DNA of 64,000 nucleotides from Treponema pedis (GTDB lineage Bacteria; Spirochaetota; Spirochaetia; Treponematales; Treponemataceae), in contig NZ_CP045670.1 in assembly GCF_017161325.1 (NCBI RefSeq), positions 1,605,367 through 1,669,366 of the forward strand, given 5' to 3'. The position numbers and the translations under genes were made by a program. Position 1 is the stretch's first letter. Every line of letters starts with the position of its first letter. Positions 28,120 to 37,815 of this stretch are shown piece after piece. Under the pieces are notes generated by a model. It had not been told where the DNA came from. It ran no database searches and was given only the letters and a program-made list of their open reading frames with translations.

Positions 28120-29079
28120 ATGACGCATACGGATAACCACGGAGATAACGATGAGCAAAAAGCAAAGCGTTACTACTACCACAGCGACCACTTAGGAAGT
28201 GCACAATTCGTAACCGACTGGCGAGGCAGACAGTATGAGCATATAGAGTATACACCTTACGGAGAGCTATGGATAGAAGAAGTTGCTGCGGGAATTGATA
28301 AACTGCCGTTTAGGTTTACGGGGAAAGAGCTTGACGAGGATACAGGACTTTACTACTATGGGGCGAGGTATCTTGATCCTAAGTATAGTAGGTGGCTGAG
28401 TGGTGATCCTGCACTGAATGATTACATGGCTGGTTCTTCTGTAGGAGAGGGCGGTATATATAATACGGTAAACTTTAACGTATACCATTACGGTGGCAAT
28501 AACCCAATTAAATATGTAGATCCTACGGGAAATGATCATATTGCCGGTAATCAATATACCGGCGGAACATTAGATTGGTACTTCAAAATGCAGAATTTGA
28601 ACCAATCTAATAATAAACATTCTGCCGATCAAAATTTACTTGAAAATCGAGTTATTATGGGAACAAATAATATCCCTGACTACGGGCCATGTTTTATTAT
28701 GAGTTTATTTGGAATAGCGCAAACTCGAACGGGGAAAAATATGACGGCTGAACAAGTAACTACGGGAATTGGCTATCTTATTGAAAATGATATTGTTGGT
28801 ATGGAAAAAAATAAGGAATATTTAGTAAAGAATGCTATAGCTATAATAAATTATGCCTTGAATATTTTAGGAAGCGATGAACAAGCCTTAAAGGCAAAAA
28901 ATGCTAATGAAGCTCAAGCTTCAACGGTAAAAACAGAAAAAAATACTTATGGCTATGGACATTTTGGAGAAGGTGATTCGGAAGGGAAATTAGTGTGGGA
29001 TCCTTTAGGTGAAATTACCATTATAAATATTGATAGAATTGATTATTTCAAATTTCAAACAAAGGAGATAAAAGAATGA
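27724..29079 (+). CDS. Unit 5: Rhs core stub with a papain/C39-like tip
   Basis: 451 codons open from the head ATG. The core carries the MAGSSVGEGG variant of the end segment and DPTG. The tip of about 180 residues has PDYGPCFIMSLFGIAQTRTG, a Cys near the start of a helix, then AEQVTTGIGYLIENDIVG, and late YGYGHFGEGDSEGKLVWDP with His and Asp. The Cys...His...Asp order and the 'xYGPCxxxS' start resemble C39-like/DUF261-type cysteine peptidase folds. The partner is exported, so the action is probably in the envelope. Family assignment is tentative. Confidence 0.5.
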   Translation: MKSNYLFKQPNYLTFRTAIEREQKQFIKIAFAVHLSAVISAERYRSDSEALKSAVLNFVFFIILKNKIEQSEAQSCLRKKLSLSEIPTDRTFENRWSRYKEPSKNKAEAYLVYVEHLFLRSDAGDARIFSKEMTHTDNHGDNDEQKAKRYYYHSDHLGSAQFVTDWRGRQYEHIEYTPYGELWIEEVAAGIDKLPFRFTGKELDEDTGLYYYGARYLDPKYSRWLSGDPALNDYMAGSSVGEGGIYNTVNFNVYHYGGNNPIKYVDPTGNDHIAGNQYTGGTLDWYFKMQNLNQSNNKHSADQNLLENRVIMGTNNIPDYGPCFIMSLFGIAQTRTGKNMTAEQVTTGIGYLIENDIVGMEKNKEYLVKNAIAIINYALNILGSDEQALKAKNANEAQASTVKTEKNTYGYGHFGEGDSEGKLVWDPLGEITIINIDRIDYFKFQTKEIKE

Positions 29080-29723
29080 AAAAAGTACTTATAATTATTT
29101 TACTTATATGTCTTGTAGCTTTTACTTTATATTGTGAAAATTCCTCATACATAAAATATGCAAATGATTATAATGTTTCTGAGTACGATATTAAAAATAT
29201 TTTGGGAATCTATATGGAGGAAGACAGAAAAGGGCTTTCATTTTGGGTTGAAACTAAATTTTCTTGGGGGCTCGGTGTTACGAATACATTTAGAACTCCC
29301 ATCCAGATTGATATTTGTGATGACGAATATTTATATGTAGTGGATATGATTCAAAAATATAAAGTACTGGAAATTATAAAAGTATCAGATAATAACTATA
29401 AGTTGAATACAAGGTATATAGGCGAACTTGCTAATAATGAAACGGTTGATGTATGTTTTGACCTTGATTTTGCAGATATTGAAACGGTGGAAATGAGTTA
29501 TGTTACACCTTTAGTTGAGTATAGAAATAGAGTTCTTCCTTTACACATGGTGAAACTTTCAGGTCCTCTTATAAAACACAAACCTCTTGCCGGTAATTAT
29601 GTAGTTGCTGTAACTCCATACGCGAAAGATGGGAGAGTGTATGATTCATTTGAAGCTTTAAATAAAGGGGAAAAAGAATATGCCCGCAAAAAAATGAAGC
29701 AAAAGAAAAGTAATAAACAATGA
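29076..29723 (+). CDS. Unit 5: exported immunity-position protein
   Basis: 215 residues. AAGGAG precedes the ATG, which overlaps the tip stop by 4 bases. The N-terminal signal peptide KKVLIIILLICLVAFTLYCE could be cleaved or lipidated at Cys 20 (TLYC, a loose spirochaetal lipobox). The mature part is beta-rich (LSFWVETKFSWGLGVTN, MSYVTPLVEYRNRVLPLHM). The C-terminus is strongly basic. Its TGA stop overlaps the ATG of the next head (ATGA). Confidence 0.6.
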   Translation: MKKVLIIILLICLVAFTLYCENSSYIKYANDYNVSEYDIKNILGIYMEEDRKGLSFWVETKFSWGLGVTNTFRTPIQIDICDDEYLYVVDMIQKYKVLEIIKVSDNNYKLNTRYIGELANNETVDVCFDLDFADIETVEMSYVTPLVEYRNRVLPLHMVKLSGPLIKHKPLAGNYVVAVTPYAKDGRVYDSFEALNKGEKEYARKKMKQKKSNKQ

Positions 29724-30189
29724 AACCAAAACCTTGCATTTATTCACAACCGAACTATCTCATTCGGACAGCGATTGCAAGGGAGCAAAAGCAATTTATA
29801 AAAATTGCTTTTGCTGTACATCTTTCCGCAGTAATTTCTGCGGAAAGATACCGAAGCGACAGCGAAGCCCTGAAAAGCGCGGTGCTCAATTTTGTTTTCT
29901 TCGTAATGCTAAAAAACAAAATTGAGCAGTCTGCCGCTCAAAGCTGCTTACGCAAAAAGCTATCACTATCTGAAATCCCCACTTATAGGACTTTTGAAAA
30001 TAGGTGGAGCAGATACAAGGATAATGAAAAAATATACGTCCGTGTATATTTTTCATTTTAGAGTTTTGCTTACGCAAAACTCTCGACATTTGAACCACCG
30101 CCGTCCATGGCGGAAAAAGGCGTATCTGGTATACGTCGAGGACACTTTTTTGCCGTGCGACGCAGTAATTGTCCGCCGTTTCAAATGAG
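29720..30189 (+). repeat. Unit 6 head repeat
   Basis: Modules AAAGCAATTT/AAATTGCTTT, TTTCCGCAG/CTGCGGAAA, CAATTTTGTTTT/AACAAAATTG, GAGTTTTGC/GCAAAACTC and CGTATCTGGTATACG, ending in CGTTTCAAATGAG. The ATG overlaps the previous immunity stop. Confidence 0.8.
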
Positions 30190-30342
30190 ATGACACATAC
30201 GGATAATCAGGGGGACAATGATGAGCAAAAGGAAAAGAGATACTACTATCACAGTGACCACTTAGGCAGTGCTCAATTCGTAACTGACTGGAGAGGCAGA
30301 CAGTAAGAGCACATCGAATGCATACCTTACGTGGAACTGTGG

Positions 30343-30417
30343 ACTTACAAGTCAAAAACAGCAAAGCTGTTTTTGATGACGTATAATAATTTCCTTGCAA
30401 AGTAGCCCGCAGGGTTG
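30343..30417 (+). repeat. 75-bp in-frame palindromic element, copy 2
   Basis: Same site as copy 1 (after YVELW, equivalent to YGELW). Carries TAG at 30403. Confidence 0.8.
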
Positions 30418-31119
30418 ACAGAAGAGGCTGCACCGGGAATAGATAGGTTACCGTTCAGGTTTACAGGTAAGGAACTTGACGAAGAGATGGGCCTGTATTA
30501 TTATGGTGCAAGGTACTTGGATCCGAAATATTCGAGGTGGTTAAGTGGGGACCCTGCCTTAGGTGATTATATACCGCAAGCACCGGTAAATGACGAGGCT
30601 AAAAAGCACAACGAGAACTTACCCGGAATGGGCGGTGTGTTTAATGTTGTAAACTTGCATGTTTACCATTATGCAGGAAATAATCCCATTAAATATATTG
30701 ACCCGGATGGAAGGGCAGAGGTTCATTTTTTTATTGAAATTACAGGAATTGTTGATGAGCGAACAAAAGAATCTCTGTATAATTCTTTTAAGTTATATTA
30801 CTCGGAAGATAAAACTATATTATTGAATTTACTAAATAAAAAACATGGTGCTGACTGGGTTAATAACGGAATGGAAAAGGTAAAATCGCCTATAAAAAAC
30901 TCTAGTGCGTTAGTAAATCCTAAACCTCCTAATGATATTAAAATTTACATAGATATTATGAAAGCTGATTTAGATGTAGATGAAACAGGTGAAAATGTTA
31001 AAGAATTTTCAGTAGAAAATTTAGATAATGTTAAACTTGATAAATTAATTGAAATATTAAATATATATATAGAGTTACTAAAAACTGAACAAAAAAGCAG
31101 AGAGGTTGAAAGTTAATAT

Positions 31120-31923
31120 ATGAAAAAAATGTTGTTATTGTATTTGTTTTTTATTTTAAATTTATGTTGTTTATATGTTGAAGATATAAGTAATATAGAT
31201 TTAATATTGTATGATCTAAAAAATATTAATACTATAGGATATAAACCAATTAAAACCATTCAAAATAATTATATATTCACGCAAGGACCTTTGGCAGAAT
31301 TCAAAGCAGATTTATCTTTTGCCCTTGTTGGAGATGGATTTTTTAAAGTATACAATGAAAAAGAAGAAGAATTTTATATGCGATGTTGTTTTTTTATTAT
31401 TAATGAATACGGTAAATTTGAGACATACAAAAATATGTATTTAAATAAATATATTAATAATGATAATAAAATAATAAATAAAACACATGTTGAACCTTCA
31501 GGAAAATTAATAATAACATATGATGATGAAACAACCGAATCCATTACTATTGAATTATATGTGCCTGATGAAGATAGCGAGAATATTTGTTTTGGGAATT
31601 ATTATTCTTTTTCAAAGTCGAAAAAAATTGAAGGTACGAAATTCCTAAATGGGTTTATTGAATTATCTGCAGTTGATGCCTTTGCATCAGTTTTACAATT
31701 ACAAAAAGAATTCTATTCTATATATACGAATAAAACAAACTGTAAAGATGAATATGAATATAATTCACAAATTATAGAGCAAATACAAAATTATTTGATC
31801 ATAAAATCTTTTTATAAGTCTGAAAATTTTTATGCTAACTTCCAAACTCAAAGTTTTACCGATCAGACGTATGATTTTTTAGCAAACTTGATATCATATT
31901 TTGACTTTAAATGCTTGAAATAG
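31120..31923 (+). CDS. Unit 6: exported FlgF/FlgG-like protein in the immunity position
   Basis: 267 residues with signal peptide MKKMLLLYLFFILNLCCLYV. The mature part follows flagellar distal-rod/hook proteins in order: NINTIGYKPIKT (family NxNTxGFK), FTQGPLAEFKADLSFALVGD plus GFFKV (family QGxL...LDxAIxGxGFF), FYMRCCFFIINEYGKFET (family YTRDGxFxxDxxGxLV), and near the C-terminus FLNGFIELSAVDAFASVLQL (family GxLExSNVDxVxExxxMI). The true rod protein is exported by the flagellar type III system without a signal peptide and lacks this leader. Here it sits directly behind an unknown Rhs tip, where immunity genes stand. Its role is open: immunity, decoy or captured gene. Confidence 0.7.
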   Translation: MKKMLLLYLFFILNLCCLYVEDISNIDLILYDLKNINTIGYKPIKTIQNNYIFTQGPLAEFKADLSFALVGDGFFKVYNEKEEEFYMRCCFFIINEYGKFETYKNMYLNKYINNDNKIINKTHVEPSGKLIITYDDETTESITIELYVPDEDSENICFGNYYSFSKSKKIEGTKFLNGFIELSAVDAFASVLQLQKEFYSIYTNKTNCKDEYEYNSQIIEQIQNYLIIKSFYKSENFYANFQTQSFTDQTYDFLANLISYFDFKCLK

Positions 31924-31967
31924 TAATTGAGAGTTTACAGTATATTACAATAGGATTTAGTAAAACT

Positions 31968-32576
31968 ATGAAAACAAAACTTAGCATTTATTCACAATCT
32001 AACTATCTCCCTCTGACAGCGATTGAAGCAGTACATGCAGTGAGGCAAAGCCGAACTTCCAGTTAAATCCTTTTTGCGGTGTGTATAAGCAAATACGGTT
32101 TTTGGAGCGATAGCGTAAATGCTTGCGTAAAAACACCGCCTGAAAAAGACTCGAGCAGCAAAAAGATTGGAGCGGTATTGGTGCAGCAAGCCTATAGGCG
32201 CAGCTTCGAAGCAAGAGCGGTGCTCCATCAAAAACCGTACATCCTTGTACAGTTTTTGATAATAAGTTTTGCATACGCAAAACTTATACGCTCAAAATCA
32301 CCGCCGTCCGTGTCGGAGAGAAATTGTAAAAACAAAATTGAGCAGTCCGCCGCTCAAAGCTGCCTAGGCACCTTTGAGCTTCGAGTTTTACCATTCGGCA
32401 AAACATCGGAGATTCAAGTTTTAAATTTACTAAACCGCCCCACTTATAGGACTTTTGAAAATAGACATGTTGGATGCAAGGAGCGAGAAAAAATTAACCG
32501 CAGGCGTACTTTATGTACGTTGAGGATTAATTTTTTTGAAGCGACGCCGCAGACGGCGTGTATATTTTCAAAAGAG
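31968..32576 (+). repeat. Unit 7 head repeat, longest class
   Basis: Modules: GCAGTACATGCAGTGAGG, GCGGTTTTT/AAAAACACCGC, GCTTCGAAGC, TCAAAAAC/GTTTTTGA, AGTTTTGC/GCAAAACT, GTTTTACC-type hairpin, GGCGTAC/GTACG and ACGCCG/CGGCGT, ending TTTTCAAAAGAG. A TAA at 32064 closes the head frame early. Confidence 0.8.
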
Positions 32577-33638
32577 ATGATACATGCAAATAACTACGGC
32601 GATAACGAAGAACAAAAGGAAAAACGCTACTACTACCATAGTGACCATTTAGGAAGCGCACAATTCGTAACGGACTGGCGCGGTAAGCAATACGAATACA
32701 TTGAATATACACCTTACGGGGAACTATGGACTTACAAGTCAAAAACAGCAAAGCTGTTTTTGACGACGTATAATAATTTCCTTGCAAAGCAGCCCGTAGG
32801 GCTGATAGAAGAGACTGCACCGGGAATAGATAAGTTACCGTTCAGGTTTACAGGGAAAGAGCTTGACGAAGAGACGGGACTGTATTATTATGGGGCTAGG
32901 TACCTTGACCCGAAGTATAGTAGGTGGTTGAGCGGCGACCCGTCGCTAAGCGACTATATACCGCAAGCACCGGTAAACGATGAAGCTAAAAAGCATAATG
33001 AAAATTTACCCGGAATGGGTGGTGTGTTTAATGTTGTAAACTTGCATGTATACCACTACGCGGGGAATAATCCGGTGAAATATATTGATCCGGATGGAAA
33101 AGATATAATTCATCTACTTGATCCTGATAGAGCCATAGTATTTGGTCATTCCGCCGCTCTGATAGGTAATGATACGGATGGTTGGTTATATTATTCGAAT
33201 GATGGAGATAAGTCTACGACAGTAGCGTGGTTTGCAAATCTTGATGAATTTCAAAAACATAATTATGAACCTAAAGATAAAAAAGATAATGAAGGACTCG
33301 GGTTTAACTATAAATTTAGAAAAAGAGTGGAGACTACAACAGAACAAGATAAGAAAATGCAGGATAAAGCAATATCTTTGACTAACTTGACAGATGCTGA
33401 AGTTAAGAGTATTAAAGATGGTACTACCCCTGAAAGAGCAATGCGTACAGAACAAGAAAAAGACAAAAACAAAAACATAAAAAAAGATAAGTATAGATTA
33501 TTTAGTAATAATTGTTCTCAAAATGTTGGCAAGATAGCAGAGGCTGGAGGATTAGTGATTGAAAATTCATTAATCCCCAAAGAAATGGATATTATGACAA
33601 AAGAAGAATTTCTATTAAAATATCCACATGGATTTTAG
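32079..33638 (+). CDS. Unit 7: Rhs core stub with a permuted papain-like tip
   Basis: 519 codons from a GTG inside the head. The core includes copy 3 of the palindromic insert, with CAG intact, and ends DPDG. The tip has VFGHSAALIGNDTDGWLYY, with a His early, and LFSNNCSQNVGKIAEAGG, with a Cys late. The His-then-Cys order is that of circularly permuted papain-fold hydrolases (NlpC/LRAT-like). Units 12 and 18 have related tips. The TM-anchored partner suggests an envelope target such as peptidoglycan or lipid (inference). Confidence 0.6.
   Translation: MCISKYGFWSDSVNACVKTPPEKDSSSKKIGAVLVQQAYRRSFEARAVLHQKPYILVQFLIISFAYAKLIRSKSPPSVSERNCKNKIEQSAAQSCLGTFELRVLPFGKTSEIQVLNLLNRPTYRTFENRHVGCKEREKINRRRTLCTLRINFFEATPQTACIFSKEMIHANNYGDNEEQKEKRYYYHSDHLGSAQFVTDWRGKQYEYIEYTPYGELWTYKSKTAKLFLTTYNNFLAKQPVGLIEETAPGIDKLPFRFTGKELDEETGLYYYGARYLDPKYSRWLSGDPSLSDYIPQAPVNDEAKKHNENLPGMGGVFNVVNLHVYHYAGNNPVKYIDPDGKDIIHLLDPDRAIVFGHSAALIGNDTDGWLYYSNDGDKSTTVAWFANLDEFQKHNYEPKDKKDNEGLGFNYKFRKRVETTTEQDKKMQDKAISLTNLTDAEVKSIKDGTTPERAMRTEQEKDKNKNIKKDKYRLFSNNCSQNVGKIAEAGGLVIENSLIPKEMDIMTKEEFLLKYPHGF
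32730..32804 (+). repeat. 75-bp in-frame palindromic element, copy 3
   Basis: After the TGG of YGELW, open in frame (CAG where copies 1, 2 and 7 have TAG). Confidence 0.8.
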
Positions 33639-33653
33639 TAAAAAGGAGATTTT

Positions 33654-34790
33654 ATGAAAATACTATTGAATAAAACGGAAAAGATAACTATTGTAATTAT
33701 TATATGTTTATTGTTATGTTTGATTTTGAAAAGCCTTATAAAAGACTATGAAGTGGTATCTCATAATCAAAAGGTATACCAAAGTCTTCCTGAGTATGTC
33801 AAAAAACAAATGATCATCGCACACGGTTTGGTTGTTAAAGGCGGTCTTAACGATTATAAATATTTATTTTATATAGAAAATATCGGTAGGTTTCCTATGT
33901 ATTCCAATTATACATATTATCCTACATACCTTGATACTGATAGGGTGTTTGTAGTATTAAGATACGAGATGTTTATCTATGATGCTAGAATTAATGAACT
34001 TATATCAAAAATATCATTTGAGAAAGACTGGACTGAGAAAGACTGGACTATTTTTTATGCTTCCAATTTAGAGGCAGATAAAAATATCAAAGGAACTTAT
34101 TATTTTTATATATTACATGTACAATCTGAGTATAAAGGGAATAAATTGGGGAGAGTTTATTATACTGATAATGCCGTTTTATGTAAATATAGAATAGAAA
34201 ACGCAAACAATATCATACGTGAAAATGAACATATTATTAAATTGCCGAAAGATACTGTTTTAAATACAAATGATGGTGTGTTACCCTTTTTATTTAAAGA
34301 ATATGATGAAAAAATAACATGTTATATTCCCTTGCATAATGATGATTTCTCTCCATATGATGTATTTGAGTTGGATTTAAAAGGCAATATTACAGAAACA
34401 GATATAAAAGATATAGATTGTTTGTTTTTAAATTCTGCAAATGATAATAATATTTATTATAGTAAAAAAATTAATAATGGATATACTGTATTTAAAAATG
34501 ATAAATCATTTACAAGCTCTGAAGATACAATTATCTATGGACGTATTTTAAGTACAGGAGAGATATATATGCTAAAAGGCTATAAAAATAGAATAGATAA
34601 ATATGTATTTAATTTTATTCAATTAGCAGACTTTTTATGGCCACGAGGATATGTTTATGAACCGACATCGGAGCATATACGTCCTTTATATTTTTTATCA
34701 TATGAGTCCTTGCCTGCTCGGGAATTCCCGTCGATTTTATTAAGGGGGTTCTTTTATTTGCACCCGGTGAGTATAATACCATATAATTAA
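33654..34790 (+). CDS. Unit 7: membrane-anchored immunity-position protein
   Basis: 378 residues with a strong AAGGAG before the ATG. One N-terminal transmembrane segment (TIVIIICLLLCLILKSLI, residues about 12-29), then a large extracytoplasmic domain rich in Tyr and beta strands (RVFVVLRYEMFIYDARI, YYFYILHVQSEYKGN), possibly a propeller-like fold. The layout suits protection of the cell envelope against the papain-like tip. Family not recognised. Confidence 0.6.
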   Translation: MKILLNKTEKITIVIIICLLLCLILKSLIKDYEVVSHNQKVYQSLPEYVKKQMIIAHGLVVKGGLNDYKYLFYIENIGRFPMYSNYTYYPTYLDTDRVFVVLRYEMFIYDARINELISKISFEKDWTEKDWTIFYASNLEADKNIKGTYYFYILHVQSEYKGNKLGRVYYTDNAVLCKYRIENANNIIRENEHIIKLPKDTVLNTNDGVLPFLFKEYDEKITCYIPLHNDDFSPYDVFELDLKGNITETDIKDIDCLFLNSANDNNIYYSKKINNGYTVFKNDKSFTSSEDTIIYGRILSTGEIYMLKGYKNRIDKYVFNFIQLADFLWPRGYVYEPTSEHIRPLYFLSYESLPAREFPSILLRGFFYLHPVSIIPYN

Positions 34791-34857
34791 GATTATATTA
34801 CTCTATTTTTTAATATAAAATGTGGAAAAGTGGTTGAAATAAGTACCTTGGGAGTTG

Positions 34858-35222
34858 ATAAAAAATAATTATGGTTATAAATATTCTAGCTATATCAAAT
34901 GGACAGCGATTGAAGCAGTACATGCAGTGAGGCAAAGCCGAACTTCCAGGCAAATCCTTTTTGCGGTGTGTGTAAACAAATGCGGTTTTTGGAGCGGCAG
35001 CGTAAACGCTTACGTAAAAACACCGCCTGAAGCACATGCAGTAAAAAGATTGGAGCAGTATTGGTGCAGCAAGCCGATAGACGCAGCTTCGAAGCAAGCG
35101 CGGTGCCGATACTTGTTTACTTTTATATTTTGTGCAATAATAAAAGCTATAAGGAAGCTTCAGGATTCTTAAGGGCAAGGCGCTTGCACCGGCCCTTAAG
35201 AAGCAATTTTGAAGATGGGAGT
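34858..35222 (+). repeat. Unit 8 head repeat
   Basis: No head ATG in frame. Modules GCAGTACATGCAGTGAGG, GCGGTTTTT/AAAAACACCGC with AGCG/CGCT inside, GCTTCGAAGC and CTTAAGGGC/GCCCTTAAG. Ends in TTTTGAAGATGGGAGT, a second type of right border shared with unit 21. Confidence 0.75.
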
Positions 35223-36236
35223 GGCAGACAGTTTGAGCATATAAAGTACATACCTTACGGGGAACTATGGACTTACAAGTCAAAAACTGCCATGCTGTTT
35301 TTGACGACGTATAATAATTTCCTTGCAAAGCAGTCCGAAGGACTGATAGAAGAGACTGCATCGGGTATTGATAAGTTACCCTTTAGGTTTACGGGTAAGG
35401 AACTTGACGAAGAGACGGGGCTGTATTATTATGATGCAAGGTACCTTGACCCGAAGTATAGTAGGTGGTTAAGTGGAGAGCCGGCGCTTAATGATTATAT
35501 GGCTGGTTCTTCTGTCAGCCAAGGTGGTATATATAATACTGTCAACTTTAATGTATACCATTACGGCGGAAATAATCCAATTAAATATGTAGATCCAAAT
35601 GGAATGTTTCTGGAAGTCAATGATAATGGAGATGGAACATACACTGTGTATGGTGGAGAAGCAAATTCTGATAAAAATATTTATATCATGAAGGATGGGA
35701 AGCGCTCTGGTGATGTTCTTGGGCAAATGTTAACGGAATATTCTTTTTTTGATGATGATGCCTTAGTTAAAGGGGCTGTAATAGATACAAATGATATGTC
35801 AGGAAGTGATTTTCTTAACGATATCGAAAAAAATACACCGGATTTATTTTCTTATATGTATAATGCAAGAAATGGTGAAAAGTATGATTTTAAGGATATA
35901 GAGAAAGGTGATAGAAAAGGTAATGATTTAAATAAACATCGTCATAGAGGAATGCAACTTGGAACCGATAAAAATGGAAATAAACTTTTTGGCACTGCAC
36001 GTGATGTTGGAAACTACACTGCAGGATATGTAGCTGGGAAAAACGGACTTTACTGGGGGGAGGCAAGACTTGGTTTTGATTTCTATCAATCTTTGAAATC
36101 TAAAAAAATATGTACGGAAGGGCCTGCTAGTCAGGCCGCGCAAAGATTAGGCTATGGCATAGGATGGAACACCCCTAAGGGGAGAGCAATTCGTGGATAT
36201 CGTGATAAGCGAGATGCTACCCTTAGGTTTTATTAA
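35061..36236 (+). CDS. Unit 8: Rhs core stub with an Ntox44-like tip
   Basis: 391 codons from a TTG inside the head. The core is cut at GRQFEHIKY, contains copy 4 of the palindromic insert and ends in the MAGSSVSQGG variant and DPNG. The tip has MYNARNGEKYDFKDIEKGD, HRHRGMQLGTDKNG, then FGTARDVGNYTAGYVAGKNG and QRLGYGIGW. The NARNGxxYDFK...ARDVGNxxAGYVAG plan recurs in polymorphic toxins close to type 44. The membrane-embedded partner argues for an envelope target. Confidence 0.5.
   Translation: MVQQADRRSFEASAVPILVYFYILCNNKSYKEASGFLRARRLHRPLRSNFEDGSGRQFEHIKYIPYGELWTYKSKTAMLFLTTYNNFLAKQSEGLIEETASGIDKLPFRFTGKELDEETGLYYYDARYLDPKYSRWLSGEPALNDYMAGSSVSQGGIYNTVNFNVYHYGGNNPIKYVDPNGMFLEVNDNGDGTYTVYGGEANSDKNIYIMKDGKRSGDVLGQMLTEYSFFDDDALVKGAVIDTNDMSGSDFLNDIEKNTPDLFSYMYNARNGEKYDFKDIEKGDRKGNDLNKHRHRGMQLGTDKNGNKLFGTARDVGNYTAGYVAGKNGLYWGEARLGFDFYQSLKSKKICTEGPASQAAQRLGYGIGWNTPKGRAIRGYRDKRDATLRFY
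35271..35345 (+). repeat. 75-bp in-frame palindromic element, copy 4
   Basis: After YGELW; reads through with CAG. Confidence 0.8.
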
Positions 36237-36257
36237 TTTCATAGTGAGGTAAAGAGA

Positions 36258-36797
36258 TTGAAAAAATATAAATACATAAATTTTATCATTAGTATTCTTG
36301 TGTTAATTTTTGTTTTATTGTCTTATTATATGAAAAAACGATTTGGACTTATTTTGTCTACTTTGATAGTGATTTTCATCTTTGTGAATTTTATCGTATA
36401 TTCATTATTTATATTATGCTCACAAAAAAAACAGTATTCTATTATCATTTTTCAATTATTGGCAGTTATTCTTTTTTATCTGATATTCAAATTTAATTTA
36501 GCAGATACATTTGCTTTACTTATTGAAGTTCCAAAAATTGAGAGAAGGGTAGAAAAAATAAAACAAATATATGGGCTGGAGAGTTTCCACGTATTGGATG
36601 ATAATACAGAGATAATCGATGGATATATACTATTTGCATGGGAGCCTGGATTTCTTGATTACCAACAGGTCTTAGTTTATGATGAAAAAAATGATTTAAA
36701 AGATGTGAAGAACGGGAAAAAAGTAATTTCTATAGGAAAATTATACGTTTTAGAAAAAGCAAAAGATTGTTTTTATTTATGCCTCTTACAAGAGTAA
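36258..36797 (+). CDS. Unit 8: multi-pass membrane immunity-position protein
   Basis: 179 residues from TTG at 36258 with GAGGT upstream. Three hydrophobic segments in the first 100 residues (FIISILVLIFVLLSYYM, LSTLIVIFIFVNFIVYSLFI, IIFQLLAVILFYLIF), then a soluble tail of about 75 residues (IERRVEKIKQIYGLESFHVL, GYILFAWEPGFLDYQQVL). Membrane location supports a tip acting at the envelope. Family not recognised. Confidence 0.6.
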   Translation: MKKYKYINFIISILVLIFVLLSYYMKKRFGLILSTLIVIFIFVNFIVYSLFILCSQKKQYSIIIFQLLAVILFYLIFKFNLADTFALLIEVPKIERRVEKIKQIYGLESFHVLDDNTEIIDGYILFAWEPGFLDYQQVLVYDEKNDLKDVKNGKKVISIGKLYVLEKAKDCFYLCLLQE

Positions 36798-36837
36798 ATT
36801 ATATATGTGTAATACATATATCTTTTAGTAAAATATT

Positions 36838-37094
36838 ATGAAACCAAAATTTTGCATTTATCCACAGCCTAGTTATCTCACCTTTCGGACAGCGATTGAA
36901 AGGAAGCGGCAGCGGAGCCCTGAAAAGCGCAGTGCTCCATCAAAAACCGTACATCCTTGTACCTTTTTCATCTCAGAGTTTTGCGTACGCAAAACTCTCA
37001 AGGCTAAAACCGCCGCCGTCCATGGCGGGGGCTGGTATACGTCGAGCTCGTTTTACGTAGCGACGCAGGAGATGCCCGCATATTTTCAAAAGAG
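36838..37094 (+). repeat. Unit 9 head repeat
   Basis: Begins with ATGAAACCAAAATTTTGC and a perfect TTATCCACA at 36858-36866. Hairpins TCAAAAAC/GTACCTTTTTC-type, GAGTTTTGC/GCAAAACTC. Ends TTTTCAAAAGAG. Confidence 0.75.
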
Positions 37095-37811
37095 GAGACG
37101 GGGCTGTATTATTATGGCGCGAGATATCTTGACCCAAAGTACAGTAGGTGGCTGTCAGGCGACCCTGCACTAAGCGACTACATACCGCAAGCACCGGTAA
37201 ATGACGAAGCAAAGAAGCATAATGAAAACCTGCCGGGTATGGGAGGCATGTTTAACGTTGTAAACTTGCATGTATATCACTATGGGGGGAATAATCCGAT
37301 TAAGTATATTGATCCGGATGGAAAGAAGATAATTGTTGGAATTATTATTGCAAAAACCGGTATTGAGCTTTTTGGGCAACATGCTTTCATAATGGCTATT
37401 GATGAAAAAAATCCTAAAAATAGTGTTATGTTAGATGCATCAGGTCAGTATGGGAATACTTTGAGAACTTCTGATACAATTTCTGGTGAGCAGTATAGTA
37501 TTACAATTCAAGCCTATTTAAACTATTGGGACTCTGACGAAAAAAAAATTAAAACTATGATTTTAAATATTGAAGGAAGATTTTTTTTATCATTTGCCAG
37601 CAAGGCTTCTTTGCTATTAAAGGCTTCCGGATTATTTAAAGGCATAAATCATCGAAATACTCCAAAAAAATTATTAAAAGATTTGCAGGATTATGCTAAA
37701 AAAAATTCAGGAAAAGTAATAAAGAGAGAGTATGATATGAAGACTAATAAAGAAATTGTGATTGAGATAAAAGATGATAAGGAAACAAATAAAAAAATAA
37801 GTGATAGGTGA
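37095..37811 (+). pseudogene. Unit 9: strongly truncated Rhs core with unknown tip
   Basis: The head border joins the core at GAGACGGGGCTG (EETGLYYYGARY), so all upstream core is lost; the first in-frame ATG is at 37239. After DPDG the tip of about 165 residues reads KKIIVGIIIAKTGIELFGQH, then AFIMAIDEKNPKNSVMLDAS, and later a Lys-rich tail. The GQHAFI segment recalls the His motif of the papain-like tips of units 7, 12 and 18, but no matching Cys motif is seen. The partner is a membrane protein. Confidence 0.5.
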
Positions 37812-37815
37812 ATAT

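Larger units (their letters stand above)
29720..31116 (+). pseudogene. Unit 6: disrupted Rhs core stub with unknown tip
   Basis: The head frame stops at 30061. The core frame has TAA at 30304 (CAG TAA GAG, where sisters have CAGTACGAG) and TAG at 30403 in the palindromic insert. From about 30415 the frame is open: FRFTGKELDEEMG, DPDG, then a tip of about 130 residues starting AEVHFFIEITGIVDERTKES and ending in a Leu/Glu/Lys-rich helix. No motif of a known toxin is visible. The tip could only be expressed after recombination onto another core. Confidence 0.6.

Noticed and set aside
28028..28255. Minus-strand open frames over the heads and cores
   Set aside because: They recur only because the repeat recurs, lack ribosome sites and show no protein features; they are shadows of the plus-strand sequence.
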